Shown here: piece by piece, positions 10,346-21,005 of the stretch
Position numbering within the stretch: the first letter of the stretch is position 1
How the letters are laid out: every line of letters begins with the position of its first letter
Program-made: the position numbers and the translations under genes
Notes under the pieces: generated by a model
Seen by the model: only the letters and a program-made list of their open reading frames with translations
Databases searched by the model: none
What the model was told of the DNA's origin: nothing
Assembly (NCBI GenBank): GCA_009599575.1
Contig: VWND01000013.1
Location: forward strand, 62,001-126,000
Direction of reading: 5' to 3'
DNA length: 64,000 bases
Origin: Blumeriella jaapii
Taxonomy: Eukaryota > Ascomycota > Leotiomycetes > Helotiales > Drepanopezizaceae

Positions 10346-11700
10346 TTGACTAAAAAACTTCGACCTTTTACGACTTTCGAAACAATTGTTTTTATTATTA
10401 AAATAGCTGATTTTTTTCTCGCACTCCGTGTTATTAACCAGCTTTTCCACGCTAATCGCACAGCTAGCAGCCTGATGGCCTTTCGAAAAAAAGCTGTACG
10501 AAACGCTACGAAAGGGAACGACGCTAATAATATTCCGTTTTCGTATATATTTAAATGCGATCTGCTGTTATATTACGGTCGTTTAATAATATTAAACGTC
10601 GATTATTTTCGTTTGGCTTTTATACGAGAAATGCACGACCAGATTTTTATCGTTTATTTTAGCGCTCGCAAAACTACGCAATTGCTTTCGGACCAATATT
10701 ATTGGCGAGGTATAACAGCTTTCGTAAAACAATACTGTCGTAATTGCTACGCTTATCGAAGAAGTTTTGTTTTAAAAAATAAGCGCCTCGGCTTTTTTCA
10801 GCTTTTTTTTGTTTTTGACCATTTTTAAAAATATATTATAATAGATTTTTACAGTTTTAATAAAAACAAATACGGTTACGATAACGTGTTTGTAATAATA
10901 GATCGCTTTTTTAAGCAGGTTATTTCGATTTTCTGTTATAAAAATATCGACGCTCGAAGCTTCGCCAAATTGTATATATTTTACGTATACAAATATTTTA
11001 GCTTTTTAAAAAATATTATTAGCGATCGTGGCTTTTAGTATTAGTTTACTTTTTGGTTTGAATTAAATAAAATATTTGGTACGCAACTAAAGCTTTCGAC
11101 AGCCGCTTATCTTAAAACCGACGGTCAGACCGAAATTTATAATTAATATTTGCAAAAACGCTTTCGACCTTTCGTAAATTTTTATTAAAACGATTGGAGC
11201 GAATTTTTTTTAATAATGGATTTCGCTTAAATAGTTTTTTCTTACGAAAGTCTAGGTGGCTTTTCACCTTTTGAAGTTGTATACGGTTATATTTTTTATA
11301 TCAATTGGAATTGGAAGCTCGATACTTTTTTTTTTTTTAATCTTTTATATAAGCTAAACGCAGACGAAGCTCGTGCGTACGTTCGCCGCTATTACGACGC
11401 TTGAAACTTCGCTAAATCGCATTTTTAATAAGCTTACGATAAAATAAAAAAAAGTGCGAATAAGTTTCGCCGCGCGATCGATTTTAACGTTAGCGATTAC
11501 GTTTGGCTCGATATGCGTTTATTTCCGATTTTTCGGCTTTTCCGCAAGCTCGACAATTTTACAAACGGCTTTTTCAAAATTATAGCTAAAATTTTCGATA
11601 ACGCTTTTAAGCTAGACTTTTTTAATATTATAAACGTACATCCAGTTTTTTACGCTAATCGATTGCGTAAAGCAGCTGACGACGCGCTTTCAGGTTAGAT
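10346..11700 (+). pseudogene. pol: A-1 integrase remnant
   Basis: Integrase inserts the cDNA into the genome. The N-terminal HHCC zinc domain is seen in the frame 10346-10828: Met-His-Asp-Gln, then Tyr-Tyr-Trp, ending Cys-Arg-Asn-Cys. The catalytic core follows, with Asp-Phe-Tyr (near 10845), Ile-Ser-Asp-Arg-Gly (near 11018-11032) and Thr-Asp-Gly-Gln-Thr-Glu (near 11118-11140), giving all three DDE residues. Further on come Ala-Tyr-Asp-Lys, Asp-Tyr-Val-Trp-Leu-Asp and a Leu-Asp-Asn...Gly-Phe-Phe-Lys-Ile segment of the GPY/F type (11480-11600). Stops near 10828, 11036 and later are RIP-type changes of CAA/CAG/TGG codons. Confidence 0.9.
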
Positions 11701-12037
11701 TAATTCAGCTTTTAAATTTATTAATATAATTAATAAGTTTAAATACGAAATCGAAGAATTAATCGCTTGTCGAATGCAGCGAAAGACTTTTTAATACAGA
11801 GCTTTTTGGGTAGGCTTAAATAAAAATCTTACGTAGTACTCCGCGTCTGATTTTATGTATACTTTTTTAAAAGTGCGCGACTTTTATTTAGCGTATAAAA
11901 AGCTTTCCGGTTTTTTTGCAAAACTTGTAGATTGGCTAAAAGCGTATTCCGAAGGTTTGAATTCGTACGATTATTTAAATAATAACGTATTAATAAATAA
12001 AAGCTCGAGAGCGCGCTTTTTTCGGACGGAAGGGTAG
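11700..12037 (+). pseudogene. A-1 chromodomain and polypurine region
   Basis: After integrase one frame gives Tyr-Glu-Ile-Glu-Glu-Leu-Ile-Ala-Cys-Arg, then Tyr-Arg-Ala-Phe-Trp-Val-Gly and Tyr-Ser-Ala-Ser-Asp-Phe. This fits the chromodomain pattern of two aromatic strands and an acidic/aromatic loop ending in a helix (11735-11900). In chromoviruses this domain binds marks on heterochromatin and steers integration there, in keeping with A copies sitting inside other silent elements. A C-terminal frame at 11855-12037 continues it. The purine-rich GGACGGAAGGG just before the 3' LTR is the likely polypurine tract. Confidence 0.75.
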
Positions 12038-12299
12038 TATGACGATTTATTCGTTTGCCTTTCGTGTTACTTTAGCAATTACGTATAGTTGCAAGCTTTC
12101 TGGTCTTCTGGTGGGTCTTTTATTAATTATAGAAATTATTATATATATAAGGCTTTTTTTTTAGCAATCTTTGCCTTTTGCAGTTGTTAATTCTAAGTGA
12201 ATATCTTTGTTACAGAACCAAAGGCTCGTTTTTTATACCATATGAACACGGCGACCAGTTGACTGATTTCCCAGCCCTTCGACTGATTAGATCGTCACA
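12038..12299 (+). repeat. A-1 3' LTR (262 bp)
   Basis: It starts TATGACGATTTATTCG, a mutated form of the 5' LTR start, and ends with an unmutated GATCGTCACA. Damage is on the inner side, the mirror image of the 5' LTR. Confidence 0.95.
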
Positions 12300-12304
12300 C
12301 AAAC

Positions 12305-13260
12305 CAACTGATATAAAAAAAAACGTCAGAATCGAAAAAAAAAAGGATTTTGAAATTCGAAAAAAAACCGATAAAATCATCAGAAAAACGCTTATAATAA
12401 AAGAAATTGACGATAATATAAAAAATATCGATACCGATATCCCGGTTTAAATTATTTAAAAAGTATCAGCTTTTAAACGTTTATTATTAATGCGAAACGA
12501 AAAATGGATCGACAAATATATTAGCTCCGAAGCCGTCGACGAAGCTATTAAAAAAATTATAAAACAAAAAATTAAATTGAAATTCAGCGATCTTTTTAGC
12601 ATAAAAAGAAGATTCGATAAAATTATTAATAAACAAATCTTTATATTAAAAAGAATCGAGGAAATTGAAATCATCCGAAAAGAAAACGATTTTGATTTAA
12701 AAAAAGATCAGAAAGAAATTTATAATACCGTAATTAATTTAGCCGATAAAAAAAAATCTTCGGAAAAAATCAACCTTTTGATTTTCGTTATAAAAACCTA
12801 AAAGTCAAAAACGACGAAACTGCTTTTATACGGTTATAAAAGCGTTAAAAATAAAATTTATACTTAAAAAAAATACGACCGCCTTCGCTTTATTCGATAA
12901 TGGAGCCGAAATTAATTGCATAAACCAGAAAACAGCCGAAGCTAATAATATCTCGATTATCACCGATAAGCGAATAATTTATACTATCGTTAATAAAAAC
13001 ATTATTAAGTTTAATAGAATTATACGGAATATTAAAGTCGACGTTGAAAATATTATTATTTATAAAGACTTTTTGATAATAAAAAAATGCTTTTATTTTA
13101 TTATTTTTAAAATGCTTTGAATTCTGAAAAATTTCGTCAGTTTTAAATATACCGAAAACGGTCAAATAAAAGTCTTTTTCTGAAACTGAAACCGATTTTT
13201 TTAAAATCAAATTATCGTCGCCGGCGATAAAATCTTTTTAATCGACGTTTTATCGGAAAA
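12305..13260 (+). pseudogene. B-1 gag-protease remnant, 3' portion
   Basis: This resumes the frame cut by A-1 at 5884. An open stretch at 12490-12801 is Lys/Glu-rich and helical. It contains Lys-Trp-Ile-Asp-Lys-Tyr-Ile, the segment that precedes the protease in this gypsy lineage. A retropepsin follows: its active site is Asp-Asn-Gly-Ala (12896-12907), then Glu-Ile-Asn-Cys-Ile, and it runs to about 13200. In B-2 the same site reads Asp-Asn-Lys-Ala and in B-3 Asp-Ser-Lys-Ala (56691-56702, minus). The pre-RIP motif was therefore evidently a D-S-G type. B-3 keeps the longest open version (203 codons at 56409-57020). Confidence 0.85.
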
Positions 13261-16200
13261 CGAATAGCCGGCTTTGGCTTTAAAACAAACGTTAAGTTAT
13301 AACAAAACTTAGAAAATATTCGGCTAAAAGTATTTACGTCGCTAATCGAAATAGCATCGCAAATAAAATTAGCCAATATTAATATTTTTAGCTATTAATT
13401 CGGAAATAAAAATTCCGAAGATTTCGTTTTCGTATTAAACAAATCCGGTTTATATATTTTATTTTTTTGTGTTAATATCAGTATTTTTTATAAGCGCAAA
13501 GCTGATAAAATACGATCCGTGAATTTTAGCGAATCCGGTGGAAATATTTCCGAAAAAATAAACGATTGATTTAAAAAAAATAAAATAATAAAATTATTTC
13601 AATTAGTTACTAGCGAATTCGAAAAATTAATTACCGGCCGATTTTTCAGTTTATTATTTGGCAGCCGATTTACAAAAAAACGATTTAATAACCTGGCAAT
13701 CGGAACCTAATTTTTGCCAAAAAAAAAAAGATTTTGTACGAAGTTTTACGCAACCGAAAAAAGGCTATAGCTTTCGATTTCACCGAAATAAATCAATTTA
13801 GTTTTAACGTTACGCTTTATATCGATATTAAAACCGTATTTTACGAAGCTTGGCAAAAAAAAACCTTTTCAGTTTCCAAAGCTTTTTAGGATAAAATAAT
13901 CGAAATGCTAAAAAACGAATTAAACAAAAGATTTTCGAATTTTGCCACGGCTTATACAAAAACAAATGGTTTATCGTTGCGAAAAAAAAAAAAGTATTTA
14001 TAAATTTATTATCGCAGTCGTCGAAATAAACAGAATAACGATACGAAACGCTAACGTGCCATTCAACGTTAATTAATTTTTAAACGAATTCGCAAAATTG
14101 ATAATCGCTTCCCTTTTTAATTTGTTTTTCGATTACGATCATTTAGTGCTTGATCTACGATTTCGAAATATAACGGCAATTTAAATATCAATCGGTTTAT
14201 TACGTATAACCAAAATACTTATGGGAACCATTAATTTAGTCGTTTAATTTGTAAAAATCGTATATAAGATTTTTATAATTTACATTTTTAATATTATTTT
14301 ATTTTACGTTAACGACGTTGAAATAAAAAGTCTCAAATTATATTATAATAATAAAAAGATCCTTTTTAAAATTCGACGTTATATAATAAAATATATTTAA
14401 AATATCGACAAAATTATAATTTGCTTCGAAAAAGCCAAAGCTATTATTGGTTTTCGATTAAAATTTTGCATATCCGAAATAAATATCGTTAGTTATATAA
14501 CTAACAGCGCTAGCCGCCATTTTTAACGAAAAAAAATTAAAAAAATCTGCGAATAAAAAAAATATAAAAATATTACCGAAGCTAAAACCTTTATTAACGT
14601 TGTGATTTATTACCGCAATTAAATTAAAATTTTTTTTTAGAAAATTACATTTATTTACGCTACGATAAAAAAAAAATCGATTTTGTTTGGGAAAAAAAGC
14701 AAAGCAAAATTATAAAAATTCTTAAAAACGATTTTTTATCAGCTCCATTATTTATGCGAATCGACTACAGCCCAAACGTAAAAGAAATTATTTTAATTAT
14801 CGACGCCAGTATTTTCGATTGGAAAGCTGTATTGCAACAAATCGACGAAAACAAAAAACGGCATCTTTCACGATTCGAAAGCGGCCTATAATCCCTCGCG
14901 AAAACGCGTTACGATGCCACCAAACGAAAATATCGAAGCGCCTTCAAAACAATAAAAAAGATAAAAAGCGAATTGTACGATATATATTTTATTTTAAAAA
15001 CAAACGCAAAAGTTTTTATCGACCAATTAAATAAAAAAGCCAGCGATCTGCCAAAAGCATTTATTACCAATTAAATAACCTGAATGCGACTTATAAACTT
15101 CGAAATCAAATATATCAAAAAAACAATTAATATAGCGACAGACGGCCTTTTTAAAAAAAAACGCTTTTATTCGTCTGATTTCGCTAAACAAAGCGAATAA
15201 AATATCGACGAATAAATCGCTAACGAAATCGGCTGCTTCGCTATTTGCGCTTTAAGTTTTATAAAGCCGAAACTATTCGCGTTGCTATTTCGGCTGGCAC
15301 CGCGAATGAAAAGCATTAATTTTCGGGCCGAAAAAGCATTCGCGTTACTATTTCGACTAGCATTGCAAATGGATTTAACCGAAAACGATCGGAATAAATC
15401 GATTAATAACGAAAATAAACTTTTGATCGATAACTACGAAACTAAAGATTTTTATTTAATCGTATATTATTTAATTATTTTGTCCAAACCATTTAGCGTA
15501 TTAAATTATTAATTTAAATTATTTCAAAACCAAGCTTTCGATTATATTTTAGCCGATAAAAAATTATATAAAATAAAAAATAATATATATTAAAAACGCT
15601 TAATAATAAACAATAAAACCGACAAGTTTCAAATTATAAAAGAAACCTACGAAAAAATGTTTTATAAAAAAGCTAAAGTTATTTATTACCGAACCAAAAA
15701 CGATTTTTAATAGAAAAAATGCTTCGAAGATTACAAAGTTTTCGTTAAAAATTGCATTTTTTGCTAAAAACGAAAACCTGGCCGAAAAAAAAATCTATTA
15801 TATCCGACGTAGTTTTTTAAAGTTTAAAAAAAGATTAATTCGACGTTACACGCGTACCGACTACCGATCGCGGTTATATATATTTCGTATTCGCTATTAA
15901 CGACTTATTTAAATAGTTTAAAAAGCGATTTTTCCGAAACGCTATTTCCGAAATTATAACGACTTTTTTTTAAAAAAACGTTATATATCGATACGATTTA
16001 TTTAGCAAATTAAACGTCGATAATAAATCCGAAAATAAAAGCGTTGTCGAAACTTTTACAAAAAAATACGGTATTTAGCGTATTTAAATCTCAGCTTATA
16101 ATTCGAAAAGCAACGGATCCGTTAAATAAAGCTATAAAAATATTTTCGACGGGCTTTTAAAAGCTATTCGAAAAAGCTATAAGCGTTAATCGCGGAAATT

Positions 16201-16800
16201 CTCGGAAATGCTTTTTGCTATGCGCATATATATATACGCCCCTACTGAAATGATTTTATTTTTTATTTAATACGGCAAAAACGCTCGACTGCTTTTAAAA
16301 ACAAAATGGCTTATATAAAAGTTTTATAACGTAGTTAAAATAAAAACAAAAGCAAATTTATTAGCAATAAAATTTAAATAGCTAAATTACCGCGATATAA
16401 ATATAAAAAAAATAATTTTAAAAAAAAAAATATATAAAAAAGCAGTTAAGAAAATCTGGGATAGAATTAAAGTTTTAAAAAAAACGCTAATTAAAAAAAG
16501 AAATTTGATTTTAATTTACGACGTTTAGCGCGTTATCGACAAATCGGCCGATATTAAGCTTAATTATAAATGGCTCGAACTTTACGAAATATGCGAAGCC
16601 GAATTAAATAAAAGCTATTATAAGCTTACGGAATTCGATAAAATAAAACTAAAAAAAACGTTCGCCGCTAACCGGTTAAAGCGATTTTACAAAAAAAACC
16701 AGCAAATTTATTTTTTAAATTTTAAATTAAACAGCGATTTCGATTCCAGCGATTCCGACGACGACTTCGATTAAAGCGATTATACTTTTAAAAAAAAAAA
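13260..16800 (+). pseudogene. pol: B-1 pol remnant: RT, RNase H, integrase
   Basis: RT: the region from about 13850 has Asn-Ala-Asn-Val-Pro, a Phe-Phe-Asp-Tyr-Asp box and Tyr-Val-Asn-Asp-Val-Glu-Ile-Lys (14305-14328). This belongs to the fungal gypsy lineage whose catalytic box reads V/L-D-D-V-x-V/I-K-G-P. RNase H (about 14790-15190) has Asp-Ala-Ser-Ile-Phe-Asp-Trp, Arg-Tyr-Asp-Ala-Thr-Lys-Arg and Asp-Gln-Leu-Asn, all typical of that lineage. Integrase (about 15640-16600) has Cys-x2-Cys near 15750 and a DDE core ending in Tyr-Asn-Ser-Lys-x-Asn-Gly-Ser-Val (16095-16130). The C-terminus ends in a Ser/Asp-rich acidic tail (16731-16790). I see no chromodomain. Stops are numerous throughout. Confidence 0.88.
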
Positions 16801-16859
16801 AACCCTTAGAAAAATTTAAAAACAACCGAACGATAACTCCGCTGCTAAAAGCATAATTT

Positions 16860-17371
16860 AAGTTATGATTTCATTTATAACCGAAAAAAAAAAATGCATA
16901 CAAAATTGTTTATTAACTGTCTTATTGTTTTTATTATCTATTGTTTTTTTTTTATTATATATTATTTTATTATTTTTATTTTACCTTGCTTATATACAAT
17001 TTAATTCTGTTTTATATATACTGTTTATTTTTAAAATCTTTTTTATATTATTTGGGATATTTATAATACTTTTTTTTATTTAATTATATTTTTGTTTACC
17101 AAAACAAAGGTTTTGTATATGTTTAAGCCGCATATCTGATATATTTATACCGCTCGTATATTTTACAAAAACTATTTTTTATGCATTTTATTATTTGCTA
17201 CTTTTTGCATTATTTACTTTTTTCGTTGTTCTGAACAAATGCTTGTTTAAATAATTATAATTTATTAAAAAAATAATATGCGGATTTCCGTAACTTTTAA
17301 ATACAAATATTTTACAATTCCCGTATTTTTTCCTATCTACTTTTTAATAAATATAATACATTTCGCTAATT
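16860..17371 (+). other. AT-rich spacer between pol and ORF3 in B-1
   Basis: About 510 bp of extreme AT content, with long T and TA runs (16915-17090), then mixed AT. B-2 (about 23300-23800) and B-3 (about 45850-46320) have the same spacer, so it belongs to the element. The open frame at 16865-17083 is hydrophobic (Leu/Phe/Ile) but comes from a T-rich tract, and I do not take it as a gene. The spacer could hold a promoter, a splice site or a polyadenylation signal for ORF3; none can be named. Confidence 0.55.
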
Positions 17372-20300
17372 AACAAACTTATCGATATTATATCGTTTTC
17401 TAAGCAAAGCGTTGCCAAACCTGGCAAATTTATTTTTAATTTATTTTGGAACGAAACTATTATACGTAACTTTTCCGAGTTTAAGCAAGTATATAATACC
17501 GTTATTTCTGATTAATAAACAGCTTTCGTAAAAACATTTATAAAGCAATTCGATATAATAACTAAAAACGTTAACGAATTTTTATTCGATTACAAAAGTT
17601 TTATTAAAATTGAATTCGTTCGCAAAAGCTTTGATTACGATAAATTTCTGCTGAATTACGACAACGCTTTAAAAATTTTCGCCGGAGCAAAAAAAGCTCG
17701 AAATAATAAAAAAAAAATAACAGACCGAATATTGCGCTTTTTGTTAAATCAACGAAGAAAAAATATTTAAAAATACGTTTTTAATAAAATCACCGGTGTT
17801 ATTTTATTTCGGCACTTCGCTCGCTTTTTCGAAATTATTATTTTTATTAAAAAAGAAATTTGAATATTAAACGTTTATATTTTTAAAGCGCAAGCTCTGA
17901 AAGCTAATAATCCAAAGGCCCGCAGATTTATAAATTTTTTTACAACTGTTTGCAAATTGGTCGACGATATTATACAATCGCTAAAAAAAATTTTAGTCGG
18001 TTGCGAAACCTTAAGTTTAATTTTTTTTTAAAGCAAAAAACTAAATATTATCAAATGCGGCATTTTTATACCGAAAAAAAAAACGACGCTATTTCGATAT
18101 TTTAAATTTACAACGACGAAAAAAACGAAAAAGCTATTATTATTTTCGTTTAATTCGAAAAAACATACGCGGTAGCAATTAATATTTTTAAAATAGCTAA
18201 AACAATTCGGCGATTTTTATTTTTAATTATCGAAAACGAATTCGAAAACGAAATTAAAAGCGTAATAGCAAACAATCGCTTATTCGAATATAAAAAACTT
18301 ATTATATTTATAAAAACGATTTCGAAAAAAATAAAAATAAAAAACGTAAAAAAGCGCGCCGACGTTTTCGAAATCTTTTTTATTCGAAAAAAAAAACTAT
18401 TCGCGTCGCTAATAAAAAAAGCACCGCGAATAAAATCAGCCGGCAATCGACGCCGAGTTATAAACTTTAAGTTAATTAATAAAAAACGCGACGATTTTAC
18501 GGAATCAGATTTAAAAAACGCCGGCATTCCGAAAAAAAAAACTTAAACGATTTTGAATTTAACTTTTCGAAACTGAATACGCAAATACCAAAAACGCTTA
18601 CTGCGTTTAAAAACGTCGTACCGCTAATATTTCAGATTTTAATAAAAGCATTTAAAATCTCGATTATTATACGACTCGACCGAAAAAGCTTAAAAAAAAA
18701 TATCGAAGTTATCGCAAAAAAAATTATACAAAAAACTTAAAATCAAATTATTTTGCTTAAAACTTTCGTTTTCGACGACGAAACGATTCAGAAATTTTAT
18801 TTCGATATTTTTATACAAAAATCAAATAAATCCGTCAGTTTTTTTTTTTTTGCTTCGAACGAAAACTGAACCAAGCTTTTTTCGGAAAACTGCAAGTATA
18901 ATACGCCGGAATAAATAAAAAAAACTTTTGAAAACGGTGATCCGTTTTTATTCGAGCTTTTTTTCGTTGAAAAACTTCGATTTTTTAATTTCGTTTTTAC
19001 GAATAACGTTAACGCTAAAAAAAACGGTAAGTTTTGCTATTTCCACGTGCGCTATTACGCGGCGTATTGCGATTTAATTACAAAAAAAATCGATGTTATC
19101 GGTTTCGCTAATCGATTCGCTATTATTAAAAATTCGGATTACGACGTATTCGAAATTAATTTTAATAATTAATTTATATTTCGACGAAAAATTACAAGAA
19201 TTATTTAAACGCGTATTAAAGCTTATTTAAACTACGCAAATTTTAAAACGGATTTTAAAACTTTTACCGCGATTATAAAATTCGATTAAAACGTAGAAAA
19301 ATAAAAACAACGAATATTTTTAAAAGCCGATTTTTTTAGCCTTTCGACCGAAAATATATTTTAAAATCTATTTAAACTAAGCTGCGAATTCGTTAATTAT
19401 ATAAGGTTTTACAACGGAAAAAACAAGCCACTGCTGCATTTTATAAAAAAAAAAAGTAGCTATATACAAATATTATTTCCGATTTGTTAAAATCTAAAAA
19501 GCGCTTATAATTTTCTTTGTTAATATATTTTATAATTTTATTTAATAAGCTTTCAAAATGCATTCCGGCTTTTACTTCGCTGTTTTAATTACCCGGAACT
19601 TTGGAAACTGCCGCTTCGTGGTATATTTTAACGTTCCGATCGCCCTAGGTTTCGCTGGTCCCGACCGTATTACGGTTATAAAATTCGATATCGCCGATTC
19701 TTAAAAAAAAAGAAAAAATCGAAAACCTTACCGACGCTATTTTCGATTATTACGTTCTGTTTGTATTCGTATATAATTCGGAAATAATCGAAGCTTATTT
19801 ACGATTATATTACGACGCTAAACTAATTAAAACCATTTAAAAAAGCCCAGCTTTTTCGTATTTTAGCGCATTTAAAATAGTAGCCTTAATTATTTTATCG
19901 GATTACGAAACCGAAAGCTACGAAATAAAAAATAAAATAACCTTTATTAGCTTTTCGACTAAGCAAAAGATTTTCGTTAAATTTAAAATTTAAAAAACCG
20001 ACGGCGCGATGCTAATTTATTCGAATAATTATACGACGCAAAAATACAAAAATTATTTCGAAAACGACGCTTCGATAAGCTATTTAATACTGTTTGTATT
20101 GCGGCGAAAGCAATCATAGCACCTTCGGTAGTTTCGACTGCAAACGATTACTTCCGAACCATTCCGTGGAATAATTTTTTTTACAAGCTTCGAAGCTTTT
20201 TCAAAAGCATTCGTCGGTAAATAACCGTAATCCGACCCATTAGTTTTACGCGAAGCAAAAGCGTTAATCGATTTTAATTACGACGAACTAATCGATTATT

Positions 20301-20600
20301 TTTATAATTTTAATATAAAACTTTTCAGCGCTTTTTGCAAAACGTAAAACTACGTTTAAAAGCTGAAATTTATTATTTACGCAGAAAAGTCGTAAAAAAC
20401 ATTCGTCGCGGCGACGTCTAATAATATTATCGACGAAAAAGCTATCAGAACGTTCGTAAATCTAAACGATATTTCGATTGACATTTTATCGAGCCATTTT
20501 TCAAAAAAGCAAAATAAATAAAATAATTTAAACGATAAGCGAAACGCTACCTTTTCGCAAAAGCCGACAGCCAAAAGGCCAAAAACAAGTTAAGAAACCG
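17372..20600 (+). pseudogene. B-1 ORF3, unassigned reading frame downstream of pol
   Basis: I do not recognise this protein. A coherent plus-strand frame starts near 17372 and stays open, but for RIP-type stops, for about 130 codons to 17770. It has Asn-Lys-Leu-Ile-Asp-Ile-Ile, Phe-Leu-Phe-Asp-Tyr-Lys-Ser-Phe and a Lys/Arg-rich patch. Further sense-strand stretches are 18150-18545 (Glu/Asn/Lys-rich, with a very basic run around 18330-18440), 18960-19180 (Phe-Cys-Tyr-Phe-His-Val-Arg-Tyr-Tyr) and 20260-20590. The last of these ends in Lys-Pro-Thr-Ala-Lys-Arg-Pro-Lys, which resembles a nuclear localisation signal. Total length is about 1,070 codons. Both other B copies carry it. I see no RT, integrase, protease, chromodomain or clear transmembrane pattern. 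Confidence 0.6.
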
Positions 20601-20734
20601 AAGAAATATAAGACTAAAAAGTTCGGTTTTTAATTAATTGGTTTTTAAACTATAGGAGATAAACTAGATTGCACTTATTAGAGTTTTTTTTTGGTCGTAG
20701 TTAAAAACGATTACGTATATTATTTAGGATAGGA
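20601..20734 (+). other. B-1 3' untranslated stretch and polypurine tract
   Basis: This short AT-rich tail after ORF3 ends in TTAGGATAGGA directly before the 3' LTR. That is the position and purine content of the primer for plus-strand DNA synthesis. No frame is seen. Confidence 0.5.
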
Positions 20735-21001
20735 TATAAAACGGTAATACTTTGTATTAATAGGAATTGATAGTTTTAATTATAATCAAGGCATAGACCC
20801 CTTCGAAACCCTCTGCCATTGATTACTTTCAACAGATATAAAAGCAAAGCACCCTTTTAGATAATACTATAAGCACGCAATCCAATTTATACCTTTATTC
20901 ATTCTTTTTTTCCTTTCTTCAGTTTCTTCTAGGGATTCCCTAGGCTATCTTACCCACCGATATATAGTCGTATCAGTCTGGTTTTCCTATCTACTTTTAC
21001 A
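20735..21001 (+). repeat. B-1 3' LTR (267 bp)
   Basis: It has the same length as the 5' LTR. It starts TATAAAACGG (mutated) and ends with the intact CTACTTTTACA. The RIP damage is on its left, inner side. The four bases ATAC follow at 21002-21005. Confidence 0.95.
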
Positions 21002-21005
21002 ATAC

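Larger units (their letters stand above)
5885..12299 (+). mobile_element. Family A chromodomain Ty3/gypsy element, copy A-1 (full length)
   Basis: A 6415-bp element bounded by LTRs 5885-6148 and 12038-12299, with a perfect 5-bp duplication CAAAC at 5880-5884 and 12300-12304. The sequence outside joins cleanly into the B-1 gag-protease frame, as in the uninterrupted B-3. The domain order Gag, protease, RT, RNase H, integrase, GPY/F-like region, chromodomain is that of chromoviruses (Metaviridae, Ty3/gypsy). It is the innermost layer of the nest and so among the youngest insertions. Even so its coding part is full of RIP-type stops, so RIP acted after this insertion as well. Confidence 0.96.
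3297..21001 (+). mobile_element. Family B giant Ty3/gypsy-like element, copy B-1 (complete, interrupted by A-1)
   Basis: Two 267-bp LTRs (3297-3563 and 20735-21001) flank it, with the ends TGTAAAA and TTTTACA forming a 7-bp inverted repeat. The duplication ATAC lies at 3293-3296 and 21002-21005. Removing A-1 and its duplication (6420 bp) leaves about 11.3 kb, nearly twice the size of the other families here. The order is LTR, leader, gag-protease, RT-RNase H-integrase, AT-rich spacer, ORF3, LTR. The same order is found in B-2 and B-3. It is inserted in ORF3 of B-2 in the opposite orientation, so it is younger than B-2. All frames are broken by RIP-type stops. Confidence 0.95.

Noticed and set aside
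16865..17083. A 72-codon hydrophobic frame that looks like several membrane segments
   Set aside because: It is encoded by a T-rich low-complexity tract in the spacer of B-1 and is not preserved in B-2 or B-3.
18150..18527. A 125-codon minus-strand frame opposite B-1 ORF3, also open in B-3 (44703-45035)
   Set aside because: The plus strand is also open there and fits with sense-only segments elsewhere in ORF3. The minus-strand peptide is the Phe/Ile-rich complement of a Lys/Glu/Asn-rich one.
20735..21001. A solo LTR of family B between two unrelated pieces
   Set aside because: The flanking ATAC and the match of 21006 onwards to the sequence ending at 3292 show it is the 3' LTR of the complete B-1 element inserted into B-2.
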